Assembly (NCBI RefSeq): GCF_001612685.1
Contig: NZ_BDAY01000005.1
Span: forward strand, 212,457 to 276,456
Direction of reading: 5' to 3'
From: Nocardia altamirensis NBRC 108246
Lineage (GTDB): Bacteria; Actinomycetota; Actinomycetes; Mycobacteriales; Mycobacteriaceae
Length of the DNA: 64,000 bases
Shown here: positions 28,533 to 38,538 of the stretch, piece by piece
Position numbering within the stretch: position 1 is the stretch's first letter
Layout of the letters: each line of letters starts with the position of its first letter
The notes under the pieces: generated by a model
Databases searched by the model: none
The model's input: the letters and a program-made list of their open reading frames with translations, nothing else
Told to the model about the DNA's origin: nothing
Translations under genes and position numbers: made by a program

Positions 28533-30086
28533 TCATACACCGCAACCGGTCGAACACCCTGCGGCGGCAGCCGGTTCCGGCGCGGGCGCACCGATGCGCG
28601 GCAGGCCGAGCCCGACCCCGATCGGTTGAGTCTTCGGGGTGATCCCCTGCTCGTGCGCATCACCGGCCGCGGTCCGCCGGTGCGACTTGATCGGCGCATC
28701 CGCGATCAGGTGATGCGGCGCCGCCTCGGTGAGGTCGACGGTGATGATGTCGCCGGGACGGATCATTTCGGCGGTCCCGCCCGGCCGGAAATGCACCAGC
28801 CTGCCGTCGCGGGCCCGCCCGCTCATGCGTGCGGTCGCGGCGTTCTTCTTGCCTGCGCCCTCGGCCACCAGCAGCTCGACCTCGGTGCCGATGAGCGCCC
28901 GATTCGCCGCGAGCGAGACTTCCTCCTGCAGCGCGATGAGCCGCTCATACCGTTCCTGCACAACGGCTTTCGGCAGCTGGTCGGCCATTTCCGCGGCCGG
29001 GGTGCCCGGGCGCTTGGAGTACTGGAAGGTGAACGCACTGGTGAATCGCGCCTGACGAACCACATCCAGGGTCTCCTGGAAGTCCTCCTCGGTCTCGCCG
29101 GGGAAGCCGACGATGATGTCGGTGGTGATCGCCGCGTGCGGCATCGCGGCACGCACCTTCTCGATGATGCCCAGGTAGCGCGCCTTGCGGTAGGAGCGCC
29201 GCATCGCCTTGAGCACCTTGTCCGAACCGGACTGCAGCGGCATGTGCAGCTGCGGGCAGATGTTCGGGGTGTCGGCCATCGCCTCGATCACGTCGTCGGT
29301 GAACTCGGCCGGGTGCGGCGAGGTGAAGCGCACGCGCTCCAAGCCGTCGATGGTCCCGCACGCGCGCAGCAGCTTGGCGAACGCGCCACGATCGCGCGGC
29401 TCGTCCGGGTCGGCGAACGAGGCGCCGTAGGAGTTCACGTTCTGTCCGAGCAGCGTCACCTCGAGCACGCCCTGGTCGACCAGCGCCTGCACCTCGGCGA
29501 GCACGTCACCGGGGCGGCGGTCGACCTCCTTGCCGCGCAGCGACGGCACGATGCAGAACGTGCAGGTGTTGTTGCAGCCCACCGAGATCGACACCCAGCC
29601 CGCGTAGGCGGACTCGCGCTTGGCGGGCAGGCTCGACGGGAACGCCTCCAGCGACTCCAGGATCTCCACCTGCGCCTCGGCGTTGTGCCGTGCCCGTTCC
29701 AGCAGCACCGGCAGCGAGCCGATGTTGTGGGTGCCGAACACCACGTCCACCCACGGCGCCTTGCGCACCACGGTGCCGCGGTCCTTCTGCGCCAGGCAGC
29801 CGCCCACCGCGATCTGCATGCCGGGCTGGTCGGCTTTGATCGACGCCAGATGACCGAGGGTGCCGTACAGCTTGTTGTCGGCGTTCTCGCGCACCGCGCA
29901 GGTATTGAGTACGACCAGGTCGGCCGACGCCCCCGGCGCGGCCTTCACATAGCCCGCGTCCTCCAGCAAGCCGGACAAGCGTTCGGAATCGTGCACGTTC
30001 ATCTGGCAACCGAAGGTGCGGACCTCGTAACTGCGCGTGCTCTCCGCAGGGAGTTGGGCGAGAGTCAGCACGTGCCCACCCGTCAC
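28533..30086 (-). CDS. miaB: tRNA methylthiotransferase MiaB
   Basis: 517 aa from GTG 30086, with GAGGGG about 12 bases upstream; in-frame ATG 30143 would add 19 residues without homology. Architecture: UPF0004 domain ([39 protein letters not shown] with three auxiliary-cluster Cys), radical SAM domain with CNNTCTFC (CxxxCxxC, about residue 168) and a C-terminal TRAM domain ([11 protein letters not shown]). It adds the 2-methylthio group to i6A37 after MiaA. The C-terminus has an unusual Ala/Pro-rich tail ending in STGCGV. It diverges from the glutamate transporter operon. Confidence 0.95.
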   Translation of the reverse strand: MTGGHVLTLAQLPAESTRSYEVRTFGCQMNVHDSERLSGLLEDAGYVKAAPGASADLVVLNTCAVRENADNKLYGTLGHLASIKADQPGMQIAVGGCLAQKDRGTVVRKAPWVDVVFGTHNIGSLPVLLERARHNAEAQVEILESLEAFPSSLPAKRESAYAGWVSISVGCNNTCTFCIVPSLRGKEVDRRPGDVLAEVQALVDQGVLEVTLLGQNVNSYGASFADPDEPRDRGAFAKLLRACGTIDGLERVRFTSPHPAEFTDDVIEAMADTPNICPQLHMPLQSGSDKVLKAMRRSYRKARYLGIIEKVRAAMPHAAITTDIIVGFPGETEEDFQETLDVVRQARFTSAFTFQYSKRPGTPAAEMADQLPKAVVQERYERLIALQEEVSLAANRALIGTEVELLVAEGAGKKNAATARMSGRARDGRLVHFRPGGTAEMIRPGDIITVDLTEAAPHHLIADAPIKSHRRTAAGDAHEQGITPKTQPIGVGLGLPRIGAPAPEPAAAAGCSTGCGV

Positions 30087-30372
30087 CCGACCGCCACCCC
30101 TCACCGAGTCGCTTCGCGACGCTGCATGTCCCTTCGAATCCACTTGTCCAGGGTACGGGGACAGGCAACGCGAGTTTCGCGGGCATCGGCGCAGGCCTCG
30201 GCCGCCGCCGTCCTCGAGTGGCGGGATCCGGTCACCCGGTCACGTGACGACGCTCCGACCGCCCACGATGCACCTTTCGGGAGGATTACAGACACATGTC
30301 AATACGGCGCGGCGCGACGGTGTGTCGCAGAAACTCGGGCAAATCCACGTTTTCCGCTTAAGGTCTTTGACC

Positions 30373-31179
30373 ATGACCGACGACGCCGCCGCGCCCGATA
30401 CAACGGGGGACGCTTCAACCGGGGACGCCAGCGCCGCCACCAGCGCGCCGATGATCTCGATGCGCAATGTGCAAAAACACTTTGGTGACCTGCACGTCCT
30501 GCGCGATATCGACCTCGAAGTCCCCAAAGGACAGGTCGTCATTGTTCTCGGCCCCTCGGGGTCGGGAAAGTCGACACTGTGCCGCACCATCAACCGCCTC
30601 GAACCCATCGACTCTGGTGACATCGCCATCGACGGCGTGCCGCTGCCCGCGGAGGGCCGCAGCCTGGCCGCGTTGCGCGCCGACGTCGGCATGGTGTTCC
30701 AGTCGTTCAACCTCTTCGCGCACAAGACGATCGTGGAGAACGTCATGCTCGCGCCGATGAAGGTGCGCAAGATCAAGAAAGACGCGGCGCGCACGCACGC
30801 CATGGAACTGCTGACCCGCGTCGGCATCGCCAACCAGGCCGACAAGTACCCCGCCCAGCTCTCCGGCGGTCAGCAGCAGCGCGTCGCGATCGCCCGCGCG
30901 CTCGCCATGAACCCGAAGGTGATGCTGTTCGACGAACCGACCTCGGCGCTGGACCCGGAGATGGTCCAGGAAGTGCTCGACGTGATGGTGTCGCTGGCCA
31001 AGGACGGGATGACCATGCTGGTCGTCACGCACGAGATGGGCTTCGCCCGGCGTGCGGGCAACCGGGTCTTGTTCATGGCCGACGGACAGGTGGTCGAGGA
31101 CGCCGAACCGGAAGCGTTCTTCACCGCGCCGAAGTCCGACCGTGCGAAGGACTTCCTCGGCAAGATATTGAGCCACTGA
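30373..31179 (+). CDS. gluA: Glutamate-type ABC transporter ATP-binding protein
   Basis: 268 aa from ATG 30373 (AAGGTC upstream). After a 30-residue Ala/Thr-rich leader comes a standard polar amino acid ABC ATPase: Walker [11 protein letters not shown]-loop [12 protein letters not shown], signature [16 protein letters not shown], Walker [15 protein letters not shown] and H-loop VTHEMGFA. First gene of a four-gene set with a lipoprotein binding protein and two permeases, matching the corynebacterial gluABCD order. In Corynebacterium that operon lies next to recX-recA, as here with inserted genes. Substrate (glutamate/glutamine) inferred from order and similarity. Confidence 0.93.
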   Translation: MTDDAAAPDTTGDASTGDASAATSAPMISMRNVQKHFGDLHVLRDIDLEVPKGQVVIVLGPSGSGKSTLCRTINRLEPIDSGDIAIDGVPLPAEGRSLAALRADVGMVFQSFNLFAHKTIVENVMLAPMKVRKIKKDAARTHAMELLTRVGIANQADKYPAQLSGGQQQRVAIARALAMNPKVMLFDEPTSALDPEMVQEVLDVMVSLAKDGMTMLVVTHEMGFARRAGNRVLFMADGQVVEDAEPEAFFTAPKSDRAKDFLGKILSH

Positions 31180-31236
31180 GCCATTGGGTCCGGCTCACCA
31201 CACACCAACAACCGACGAGAAAGAGAAGGAAACTCG

Positions 31237-32073
31237 ATGAGGATCAACCGTGCCCTTCGGCTCGGTGTCGGAGCCGTCGCTCTGACCCTGACCGCTGCCC
31301 TCGCCACCGCCTGTGGCGGCGGTGACTCCAAGTCCGCCCTGGATCACGCCAAGGACGGCAAGCTCACCATCGGCATCAAGTACGACCAGCCCGGCCTCGG
31401 CCTGCGGACCAAGGACGGTTCCTACACGGGCTTCGACGTCGAGGTCGCCAAGTATGTGGCGGGCAAGCTCGGCGTGAAGCCCGAGGGCATCACCTGGAAG
31501 GAATCGCCGTCCGGCCAGCGCGAGACGCTGATCGAGAACGGCCAGGTCGACTTCATCGCGGCCACCTACTCGATCACCGACAGCCGCAAGCAGAAGGTCG
31601 ACTTCGCGGGCCCGTACTACATTGCGGGTCAGTCGTTCCTGGTGCGCGCCGACAACACCGACATCACCGGCCCGGACAGCATCAAGGGCAAGAAGGTCTG
31701 CTCGGTCAAGGGCTCCACCCCGGCCCAGAACATCGAGAAGAACTTCAAGGACACCCAGCTGCAGGCCAACGACACCTACTCGGTGTGCCTCGAGGGCCTG
31801 CGCGCGGGCTCCTGGGATGCGGTGACCACCGATGACATCATCCTGGCCGGCTACGCCTCGCAGAGCACCGGCGCGTTCAAGGTCGTCGGCAAGCCGTTCA
31901 CCACGGAGAACTACGGCGTCGGCCTGAAGAAGGGCGACAAGGAGCTCCGCGACAAGGTGAACACCGCGATCGAGGAAATGATCTCGGACGGCTCGTGGAA
32001 GAAGGCGTTCGACGCGACCGTCGGTGCGTCCGGCTACCAGGCGCCGGAGCCGCCGAAGGTCAACCGGTACTGA
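31237..32073 (+). CDS. gluB: Glutamate-binding lipoprotein of ABC transporter
   Basis: 278 aa. Lipoprotein signal peptide with lipobox LATAC, lipidated at Cys26. The mature domain is a family 3 periplasmic-type binding protein (LTIGIKYDQPGLGLRTKDG, YTGFDVEVAKYVAGKLG, PSGQRETLIENGQVDFIAAT, YSITDSRKQKVDFAGPYY). Two Cys (KVCSVKG, SVCLEGL) probably form a disulfide. It captures glutamate outside the membrane and delivers it to GluC-GluD. Ribosome binding site GAAGGAA lies ahead of ATG 31237. A strong hairpin follows in the gap to gluC, which could make this the most abundant product of the operon. Confidence 0.93.
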   Translation: MRINRALRLGVGAVALTLTAALATACGGGDSKSALDHAKDGKLTIGIKYDQPGLGLRTKDGSYTGFDVEVAKYVAGKLGVKPEGITWKESPSGQRETLIENGQVDFIAATYSITDSRKQKVDFAGPYYIAGQSFLVRADNTDITGPDSIKGKKVCSVKGSTPAQNIEKNFKDTQLQANDTYSVCLEGLRAGSWDAVTTDDIILAGYASQSTGAFKVVGKPFTTENYGVGLKKGDKELRDKVNTAIEEMISDGSWKKAFDATVGASGYQAPEPPKVNRY

Positions 32074-32088
32074 GATCCACCCACGCAC

Positions 32089-32120
32089 GGGTGGCTCGAC
32101 CCCACCGGGTCGGGCCACCC
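32089..32120 (+). terminator. Hairpin between gluB and gluC (attenuator or mRNA end)
   Basis: GGGTGGCTCGACCC (32089-32102) and GGGTCGGGCCACCC (32107-32120) pair over 14 bp with one mismatch and a 4-nt loop. It sits inside the 153-bp gap of the operon. Such hairpins commonly protect or terminate the binding-protein mRNA and lower permease expression. Confidence 0.65.
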
Positions 32121-32226
32121 GCCGCACTTTCCCCTGACAACGGCATGGGCGGTGCTTGCGTAACCACGCAGGACGCCCGCACATGCCACATGAACATCGA
32201 GACCCGATGGGAGGGACGCGTACGCC

Positions 32227-32907
32227 GTGTTCGACCTGATCTCGAGGTATGACGATCAAATCCTCGACGCCTTCTGGGTGACCATCCAACTGACCGTGCT
32301 CTCGGCGGTCGGAGCGCTGATCCTGGGCACTTTCGTCGCCGCGCTGCGCGTGTCCCCCGTGCCGATCGCCCGCGCGGTCGGCACCGCCTACGTCACCATT
32401 TTCCGCAACACTCCACTCACGCTGATCATCGTCTTCATGTCACTCGGCCTGTACACCACGATGGGCTGGAAGCTGGCAGGCGAGGGCCCGGATTCGGTGG
32501 CCCAGAACAACTTTCGCTACGCCGTCGTCGGCCTCAGCATCTACACCGGCGCCTTCGTCTGTGAATCGCTGCGGTCCGGCATCAACACCGTCGCGATGGG
32601 CCAGTCCGAGGCGGGCCGATCGCTCGGCCTGACCTTCGCGCAGAACCTGCGACTCATCGTGCTGCCGCAGGCCTTTCGCTCGACCATCGCGCCGCTGGGC
32701 AGCGTGCTGATCGCGCTCACCAAGAACACCACGATCGCCTCGGCCATCGGCGTTGTCGAGGCCGCGTTCCTGATGGCCAACGTCAACGAGAACGAGGCCA
32801 ATGTGATCGCCGTCGGCGCCATCTTCGCCCTCGGATTCGTCATCCTGACCCTGCCGACCGGCCTGCTCTTCGGTTGGCTCGCCAAGCGATTCGAGGTCGT
32901 CCGATGA
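32227..32907 (+). CDS. gluC: Glutamate ABC transporter permease 1
   Basis: 226 aa from GTG 32227 (GGGAGGGA about ten bases upstream). About five membrane segments. The polar amino acid permease hallmarks are visible: TIFRNTPLTLIIVF (HEAA-type N-terminal signature RxTPLL) and the EAA loop GMGQSEAGRSLGLTFAQNLR / IVLPQAFR, which docks on the ATPase. It forms a heterodimer with GluD. Its stop codon overlaps the gluD start by 4 bp (ATGA). Confidence 0.92.
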   Translation: MFDLISRYDDQILDAFWVTIQLTVLSAVGALILGTFVAALRVSPVPIARAVGTAYVTIFRNTPLTLIIVFMSLGLYTTMGWKLAGEGPDSVAQNNFRYAVVGLSIYTGAFVCESLRSGINTVAMGQSEAGRSLGLTFAQNLRLIVLPQAFRSTIAPLGSVLIALTKNTTIASAIGVVEAAFLMANVNENEANVIAVGAIFALGFVILTLPTGLLFGWLAKRFEVVR

Positions 32908-33794
32908 GTTCAGCATCGGTGCTGTTCGACGCACCAGGACCCCGCGGACGCATCCGGCACCACATCTACACGGTCGTGGTCGTCGTCGCCGTCGCGGCAT
33001 TTCTGTGGGTGCTGTACCGCGGCTTCGACAGCACGGGACAATTCACCGCGGCCAAGTGGAAGCCGTTCCTCGACGCCGAGGTGTGGCAGACCTATCTGCT
33101 GCCCGGCCTGAAGGGCACCGTGGTCGCGGCGCTGATGTCGATCGTGTTCGCGCTCGTGCTCGGCATGGTCTTCGGCATCCTGCGGCTGTCGGATCATCGG
33201 GTGGTGCGCTGGGTCGCAGGCACGATCGTCGAAGTGTCGCGCGCGATTCCCGTGCTGATCCTGATGATCTTCCTGTTCGCGCTGTTCTCCAAGAACCAGA
33301 TCTTCCCGTCCGATGATCTGGCGCTCGCCGCGGTCGTGATCGCGCTGACCGTCTACAACGGATCGGTGATCGCCGAAATCGTGCGTGCGGGCATTCGCTC
33401 GCTGCCGAAGGGACAGAGCGAGGCGGCCGTCGCGCTCGGCATGCGCAAGAACCAGCTGATGCGGTTGATCCTGCTGCCACAGGCGATCACCGCGATGCTG
33501 CCCGCGCTGGTCTCGCAAATGGTTGTCGCGCTGAAGGATTCGGCGCTCGGCTACCAGATCACCTACACCGAGATCGTCCGATCCGGTCAGCAGCTCGGTG
33601 CGGCGGAGCAGAACACGATCCCCGCGCTGTTCGTCATCGCGCTCGTGATGATCACGCTGAACAGTGCACTGACCTTCGTGGCGACCAAGCTGGAGGCCAG
33701 GTTGCGGGCCAGGAAGAAGGGTCGGGGCGCGGTCGTCGCGGCCGACTCGATCCTCACCGACGCGGCGCCGGGGATGGACCTCACCAAGAAGTAG
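32904..33794 (+). CDS. gluD: Glutamate ABC transporter permease 2
   Basis: 296 aa from ATG 32904 in the ATGA overlap with gluC. An N-terminal cytoplasmic stretch and one extra membrane helix precede the permease core with VSRAIPVLILMIFLFAL and the EAA loop SLPKGQSEAAVALGMRKNQL / ILLPQAI. The charged C-terminal tail is longer than in GluC. Partner of GluC in the membrane channel. Followed by a strong terminator. Confidence 0.92.
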   Translation: MSSASVLFDAPGPRGRIRHHIYTVVVVVAVAAFLWVLYRGFDSTGQFTAAKWKPFLDAEVWQTYLLPGLKGTVVAALMSIVFALVLGMVFGILRLSDHRVVRWVAGTIVEVSRAIPVLILMIFLFALFSKNQIFPSDDLALAAVVIALTVYNGSVIAEIVRAGIRSLPKGQSEAAVALGMRKNQLMRLILLPQAITAMLPALVSQMVVALKDSALGYQITYTEIVRSGQQLGAAEQNTIPALFVIALVMITLNSALTFVATKLEARLRARKKGRGAVVAADSILTDAAPGMDLTKK

Positions 33795-33821
33795 TTCCCC
33801 TCCGGGACAACATGATTGAAG

Positions 33822-33864
33822 CGCCGGCGCGCTGGATGCGGTACTCCGCTCCAGCGCGTCGGCG
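33822..33864 (+). terminator. Terminator of the glu operon
   Basis: CGCCGGCGCGCTGGA (33822-33836) pairs with TCCAGCGCGTCGGCG (33850-33864), 15 bp with one G-T wobble, followed by TTT. It lies 28 bp after gluD. Confidence 0.85.
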
Positions 33865-33943
33865 TTTCTGCGCTCGGATGCCCGTGTGCCGCGGATCTGT
33901 GCGAGATGGCGGTTGACCGATAGCGGCCGACTACCATCGCACC

Positions 33944-36184
33944 GTGCGGAAGATTTCCGGGTTGCTTGCCTTTCTGGTGCTGCTGACCGTGGTGGTCGTG
34001 ACCGCGTGGGATCGGCAGCCGCACGGGTATCGCACGGAATCCGCGCCCGCGGCGGAGTTCAGTGCCGGACGCGCGATGCGGACCGTTGCGGACATCGCGC
34101 AACGGCCGCATCCGGTCGGCACCGCTGAACACGACCGCGTCCGTGACTACCTCGTCAAGCAACTGCGGACGCTGGGTCTCGACACCGAAGTGCAGACCGG
34201 AGTCGGGCGGGCTCCTGCCGCGATCGAACGCGACGTGCTGTCGATGGGGCGGGTCGCCAATATCATTGCCCGGCTGCCGGGTACGCAATCGACCGGCACG
34301 GTATTCCTGACCGCGCACTACGACTCCGTCCCCTCCGGGCCCGGCGCCAACGACGACGGCGTCGGCGTCGCGGCGGTGCTGGAAACCGTGCGGGCGCTGC
34401 GCGCGAGCGCGCACCCGCTGCGCAACGACGTGGTCGTCCTGCTGACCGACGGCGAGGAAGCCGGATTGCTCGGCGCGGAAGCGTTCGTCACCGCGGGCAA
34501 GGACGGCAGAGACACCGGCGTCGTCATCAACCACGAGGCGCGTGGTGCAGGCGGACCGCTGTTGCTGTGGCGGACCAGCAGGCCCGACGGCGCGCTCATC
34601 CGCACCGTCGCCGACGCGGCGCCCCGCCCGAACACCGACTCGGTCGCCACCATGGTGGCCAGCGCCCGCACGGCGAGCAGCACCGACTACTCCGCGTTCG
34701 ACCCGAGCGGATTGCGGGTGCTGGACTGGGCCTACGTCGGCCGCAGCGCCTACTACCACAACCGACTCGACGACCCGGCGCACGTCGACCTGCCGACCGT
34801 GCAGGAGCTGGGCGACAACAGCCTCGGTCTGGTCGCGGCGTTCGGCGGGCAAGACCTCACCGCCGACGACGCAGTCGATCGCACGTACTTCCAGCTGCCG
34901 TTCGGAATCCTTGTGGTGCTGCCGGTGTGGGTGATCATCGCCCTCGCGGTCGCCACGGTCCTCGCGGTGGCCGGGATCATCCGGCACCTCATCCGGGCAG
35001 GCGACACCAGCCTGGCGCGTGTATTCGGCGCTGCCGCAACCGTTCTCGTCGCCGCACCGATCGCGGCGGGCGCGGCCTACGGGCTGTGGGAGGTGATCAA
35101 ACTGATCCGCCCGGACTACGCGCCCCTCGTCGTCGACCCCTACCGGCCGGAGTTCTACTACCTCGCGATCCTCGTGCTGTCCACCGGCGTGCTCGCCGCC
35201 TGGTACCTGCTGGCGCGACGCCTTTTCGACACCGCCGCCGCGGCGGCAGGCCTGCTCGGCACCTCGACGGTGATCGGCGCGGTGTGCACGGCTTTACTCC
35301 CCACGACCGCACACCTTTTGATCGTGCCCGCGTGCGCGGCCGCGCTGGGCGTGGCGGCGACGTTCGTCCTGCCCGACCGATGGCGGCTGCCGGTGCTCAC
35401 CGTATTCCTCACGCCCGCAGCAGTATTCCTCGGCACCGCGACCTGGCCGCTGCTCCAGACCGGAATCACCACTGCCCCGTTCCTGGTGGCTCCTGCGGTA
35501 CTGCTGTTCGGCGGGCTCCTCGCTCTGACGCTCACCCGAACCTGGCCCACTCACCGCGCTTGGACCATCCCCGTCACCGCGTTCGTACTCGCGATCGCAC
35601 TCGCCGCGGTCGGTCTGGCCGTCGACCGCAGCGACGACACCCATCCGCTCGGCTCTCAGCTCGTCTATGCCCTCGATGCCGATAACAATGCCGCACAATG
35701 GCTTTCCCGCGACGCGCCCAATCGCTGGACCCACACCCTCGTCGACAAGACCACCCCGACAACACCATTCGCTCAGCTGTGGTCGAACGCCGTCTCCAGC
35801 GGACCGGCCGCCACCCAGCCACTCTCGCCGCCCACCGCTGAAATCCTCTCCGACACCACCGAATCGAACCAGCGCACCGTCCACCTCCGCCTCCGCAGCA
35901 CCCGCGACGCCACCGGCATCGCCCTCCGCTACGACAGCGCACCCAGCTCGCTCACCGTCGCAGGCCGCGATCTGACTCCCGTCCCCGCGAAGGGCGTGCT
36001 GTTCAACGCACCTCCGCCCGAAGGCATCGACGTACAGGTCACGTCCCCCGCAGGTCCGCTCCCCCTACACCTCGTCGACTACACCTGGCTCTCCGACGCC
36101 GGACTCGCCCTCTCCCCGCCTCCCGACGTTTTCCTCCGCCAAGACAGCACCGCCGCCGTCTTCCGCACGATCCCCGGGCTCTGA
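33944..36184 (+). CDS. Membrane-anchored M28-family metallopeptidase
   Basis: 746 aa from GTG 33944. One N-terminal signal-anchor (LLAFLVLLTVVVVTAW). The M28 aminopeptidase domain, about residues 45-310, has the zinc ligands in order: TAHYDS (His125), GANDDG (Asp138), DGEEAGLLGAE with catalytic and ligand Glu, and a later His in AYYHNRLDD. The C-terminal half has about eight to nine membrane segments and a final extracytoplasmic beta-rich domain. This architecture resembles ERMP1/Fxna-type peptidases. Probably removes N-terminal residues from peptides outside the membrane; the substrate is unknown. It ends 3 bp from the convergent YczE-like gene. Confidence 0.88.
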   Translation: MRKISGLLAFLVLLTVVVVTAWDRQPHGYRTESAPAAEFSAGRAMRTVADIAQRPHPVGTAEHDRVRDYLVKQLRTLGLDTEVQTGVGRAPAAIERDVLSMGRVANIIARLPGTQSTGTVFLTAHYDSVPSGPGANDDGVGVAAVLETVRALRASAHPLRNDVVVLLTDGEEAGLLGAEAFVTAGKDGRDTGVVINHEARGAGGPLLLWRTSRPDGALIRTVADAAPRPNTDSVATMVASARTASSTDYSAFDPSGLRVLDWAYVGRSAYYHNRLDDPAHVDLPTVQELGDNSLGLVAAFGGQDLTADDAVDRTYFQLPFGILVVLPVWVIIALAVATVLAVAGIIRHLIRAGDTSLARVFGAAATVLVAAPIAAGAAYGLWEVIKLIRPDYAPLVVDPYRPEFYYLAILVLSTGVLAAWYLLARRLFDTAAAAAGLLGTSTVIGAVCTALLPTTAHLLIVPACAAALGVAATFVLPDRWRLPVLTVFLTPAAVFLGTATWPLLQTGITTAPFLVAPAVLLFGGLLALTLTRTWPTHRAWTIPVTAFVLAIALAAVGLAVDRSDDTHPLGSQLVYALDADNNAAQWLSRDAPNRWTHTLVDKTTPTTPFAQLWSNAVSSGPAATQPLSPPTAEILSDTTESNQRTVHLRLRSTRDATGIALRYDSAPSSLTVAGRDLTPVPAKGVLFNAPPPEGIDVQVTSPAGPLPLHLVDYTWLSDAGLALSPPPDVFLRQDSTAAVFRTIPGL

Positions 36185-36187
36185 GAA

Positions 36188-36919
36188 TCAGTCTGACGGC
36201 GCTTTCCGAGCGACTTCGTATTCGCCCTTGCCGTAGGGGATTTCGACGGCGACCTTCGGAAGGAAGTAGCCGACCAGCGGGCCCATCGTCACCGCGATGA
36301 CCACGGTCCCGACGCCTGCGATGCCGCCGAGCGCCCAGCCGATGGTGGCGACGGTGACTTCGATGCAGGTGCGCACCACCGCGACCGGTTGCCTGGTGAG
36401 CCGGACCAAGCCGGTCATGAGTCCGTCGCGGGGACCGGCGCCGAATTGCGCACCGAGATAGACCGAGTCGAAGAACGCGAGCCCGACAATGCCGGTGACC
36501 AAGAAGATCGCTTGGGTGCCGAGGCCGGTCGGCGTCGGAAGGATCAACGCCGTCGCATCGGCAGCGACCCCGACGAGGACAACATTGAGCAGCGTTCCCA
36601 CACCGGGCAGCTCCCGCATCGGGATCCACGCGACAAGCACGATCACCGCAATGAGATTCGTCGCTGTACCGAAAGAAATGCCGACCGTCTTGGCCAGGCC
36701 ATCGGTGAGAACGCTCCAACTTGCCGCGCCCAGCCCGGAGGTGACGAGCACCATCACCGACGCACCGTAACCGACCAGGCCGACGAGCAACTGGGGGAAC
36801 CTGCGCAGCTTCCGACCAGCACGCAGTTGCTCGGCCGCGTTCATGCGACGGATGACGAACCCGTCACCGCGATGGGTTTCCGTGCCCGGGTCCTTGCTCG
36901 GCGAGGTAGGCGATGGCAT
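36188..36919 (-). CDS. YczE/YitT-like integral membrane protein
   Basis: 243 aa (start could be internal, e.g. MNAAEQL about residue 26). Five membrane segments with a conserved Gly-rich pattern (VTSGLGAASWSVLTDGLAK; YLGAQFGAGPRDGLMTGLVR). It matches the YczE family found beside transport and regulator genes in Bacillus and actinobacteria. Function is not established; B. subtilis YczE influences surfactin production. Convergent with the M28 peptidase gene. Confidence 0.8.
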   Translation of the reverse strand: MPSPTSPSKDPGTETHRGDGFVIRRMNAAEQLRAGRKLRRFPQLLVGLVGYGASVMVLVTSGLGAASWSVLTDGLAKTVGISFGTATNLIAVIVLVAWIPMRELPGVGTLLNVVLVGVAADATALILPTPTGLGTQAIFLVTGIVGLAFFDSVYLGAQFGAGPRDGLMTGLVRLTRQPVAVVRTCIEVTVATIGWALGGIAGVGTVVIAVTMGPLVGYFLPKVAVEIPYGKGEYEVARKAPSD

Positions 36920-37030
36920 CAGCCCATCCTCGACGACGTCCGGTCGGTGATTCCATAGCCAGACGCGGGCTGCTGGTTTTGCCGACGTTGTGAGTTACCG
37001 TGCGCCTGGCCGCGTTTCAGAGGAGGCGCG

Positions 37031-37456
37031 TCATGCCTTCTCGAACTCGACCGTCACATTCGAGGCGAGGGCGAAGTCCTTGAGATCCTGGGATATCGAA
37101 GCCTGCACTGTTCCGGTTTCGCCAGGCTGGACCTTGTGATGCTGGTCCTCCTCGCCGTGGGGGTCGAGGTACACCCGAGCTTCCCACTCGACGGTTTTGC
37201 CATCGCACGGAATGTACTTGTCGGAATTCCCGCGGTAGGAGGTGCCCTGCACATTCACGCGAACTTGTACTGCGCCGTTACCGCCGCCGCTGCACGAGGC
37301 AGTGCCGGTGACGGTCGCCGTGCCGTCTCCGGATGTAGTGCCGGTCTTGTCGACCGTGATCGTCGCTCCGGCCGCGGCTGCCGCCGGAGCGGTAGCTACC
37401 GCCGCCACCGTCGCCAGGGCAGCAACCACCGCGGAAAAGCCTGGCCTACTAGGCAT
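37031..37456 (-). CDS. Small secreted protein
   Basis: 141 aa from ATG 37456 with GAAGAAGGAA upstream. Sec signal peptide (FSAVVAALATVAAVATAPAA, cleavage near AAAAAG). The mature domain of about 110 residues looks like an Ig-like beta sandwich (TITVDKTGTTSGDGTATVTG; QVRVNVQGTSYRGNSDKY). Two Cys (TASCSGGG and YIPCDGK) probably form a disulfide. No enzymatic motif. Related small secreted proteins are common in Nocardia; function unknown. Confidence 0.75.
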   Translation of the reverse strand: MPSRPGFSAVVAALATVAAVATAPAAAAAGATITVDKTGTTSGDGTATVTGTASCSGGGNGAVQVRVNVQGTSYRGNSDKYIPCDGKTVEWEARVYLDPHGEEDQHHKVQPGETGTVQASISQDLKDFALASNVTVEFEKA

Positions 37457-37547
37457 TCGTGTTCCTTCTTCGGCAGGGGAACAGCTGACGAACGAACATT
37501 CGCTACCGAACATAAGCCTGGATGGGTCCCACACCCGGGACCTACCG

Positions 37548-38411
37548 TCACCATCGAGAGTCGGCGCGGCCGGCCCACTCGAGCCCTACCCGCGGAAGCC
37601 GGCGGGCTGGGGCCAGGATCGCTCGGCACTTGAGCTGGACACTGTCGAGACGGATGCGCGTCACGTAGCTCAACGCGGTGACGGCGAGTGCGGTGAGCGT
37701 CGCGCTCGCGAAAGCTGCACCCGGTCCCCAGTCCAGCAAAGTCGAAGCGAGGCAGGCGTAGAACGCCGCGCAGGACAGTGCGCTGATGATCGCGCGACGC
37801 AGGGAGCGCACCGCGTCCGCGCCGCCGGTACGCCGATGGGTGCAGACCGTCATGAGGACGCCGAAGAGGGGTAGCTGTCCGATCAAAGCGGTTCCGTAGC
37901 TGCCGATTTCGCCGGCGGCCGTAGTGGTCACGGCGGTGACGCCGACCGCGGTCGCGCAGCGCACCGGCAACTCCCAAGATTTCGGGTCGACCGGTGCCGC
38001 ACCGGCGGCAGGCTGTCGCTCGGGCCAGCAGTACAGCAGCACGCCGATCCCGACCAGCACCGCGAACGCGGCGAACAGCGGTGACGGAGCCCACCACTGC
38101 AGCACGGTCGCCAGACCGGCGTAGCACCCCAGGGCCACCGCGAGCGAGACCGTCCACGACCAGTTTCGCGCCGTCACGGCATAGGCGACGGTGAATCCGA
38201 CGTAGGCGAGCAGCCCGGCGAAGGCACCGCGCGCGACCTCGGCGGCGAACTCCGACCCGTAGGCGAATCGCACGGCTACCAGCGCCGGGCCCGCCGTCAA
38301 CGGCAGCGCGACCAGCAACGCCCCGACGAGGGGATCGACCCGGCGCACGGCAAGCGTCACCGCGACGATCAAGAGTGGACTGAGCAGAAGTTTCAGTAGA
38401 AGAACAACCAC
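37548..38411 (-). CDS. Multi-spanning membrane protein, probable exporter partner of the Lrp regulator
   Basis: About 287 aa from GTG 38411 (GAGGTC just upstream). The frame is open to ATG 38549, but that start would overlap the divergent regulator gene and remove the promoter region. Eight to nine hydrophobic segments; no family signature recognised. Its divergent arrangement with an Lrp/AsnC-type regulator, sharing a 128-bp intergenic region with a clear inverted repeat, is the usual layout for an amino acid exporter controlled by its own Lrp protein. That role is inferred from context only. Confidence 0.65.
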   Translation of the reverse strand: MVVLLLKLLLSPLLIVAVTLAVRRVDPLVGALLVALPLTAGPALVAVRFAYGSEFAAEVARGAFAGLLAYVGFTVAYAVTARNWSWTVSLAVALGCYAGLATVLQWWAPSPLFAAFAVLVGIGVLLYCWPERQPAAGAAPVDPKSWELPVRCATAVGVTAVTTTAAGEIGSYGTALIGQLPLFGVLMTVCTHRRTGGADAVRSLRRAIISALSCAAFYACLASTLLDWGPGAAFASATLTALAVTALSYVTRIRLDSVQLKCRAILAPARRLPRVGLEWAGRADSRW

Positions 38412-38492
38412 GACCTCGACTTTCTCAGCAAAACCGCCGAGATTGTCACGGAGTTTATGGCAGATTGCCCTGATCGCTTGGTCAATCCGCAG

Positions 38493-38517
38493 TATTCTAG
38501 TTGATCTATCGAGAATA
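38493..38517. promoter_or_regulatory. Lrp-type operator between membrane protein and regulator genes
   Basis: TATTCTAG (38493-38500) and CGAGAATA (38510-38517) form an inverted repeat with one mismatch around an AT-rich 9-bp centre, in the divergent promoter. Lrp/AsnC proteins favour AT-rich sites of about this size. Confidence 0.6.
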
Positions 38518-38538
38518 TCGCAGATAGAGTGACTCGCT

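Noticed and set aside
27810..30488. Plus-strand open frame of 892 codons
   Set aside because: Antisense to the Rv2732c-like gene and miaB; shadow of high-GC coding DNA.
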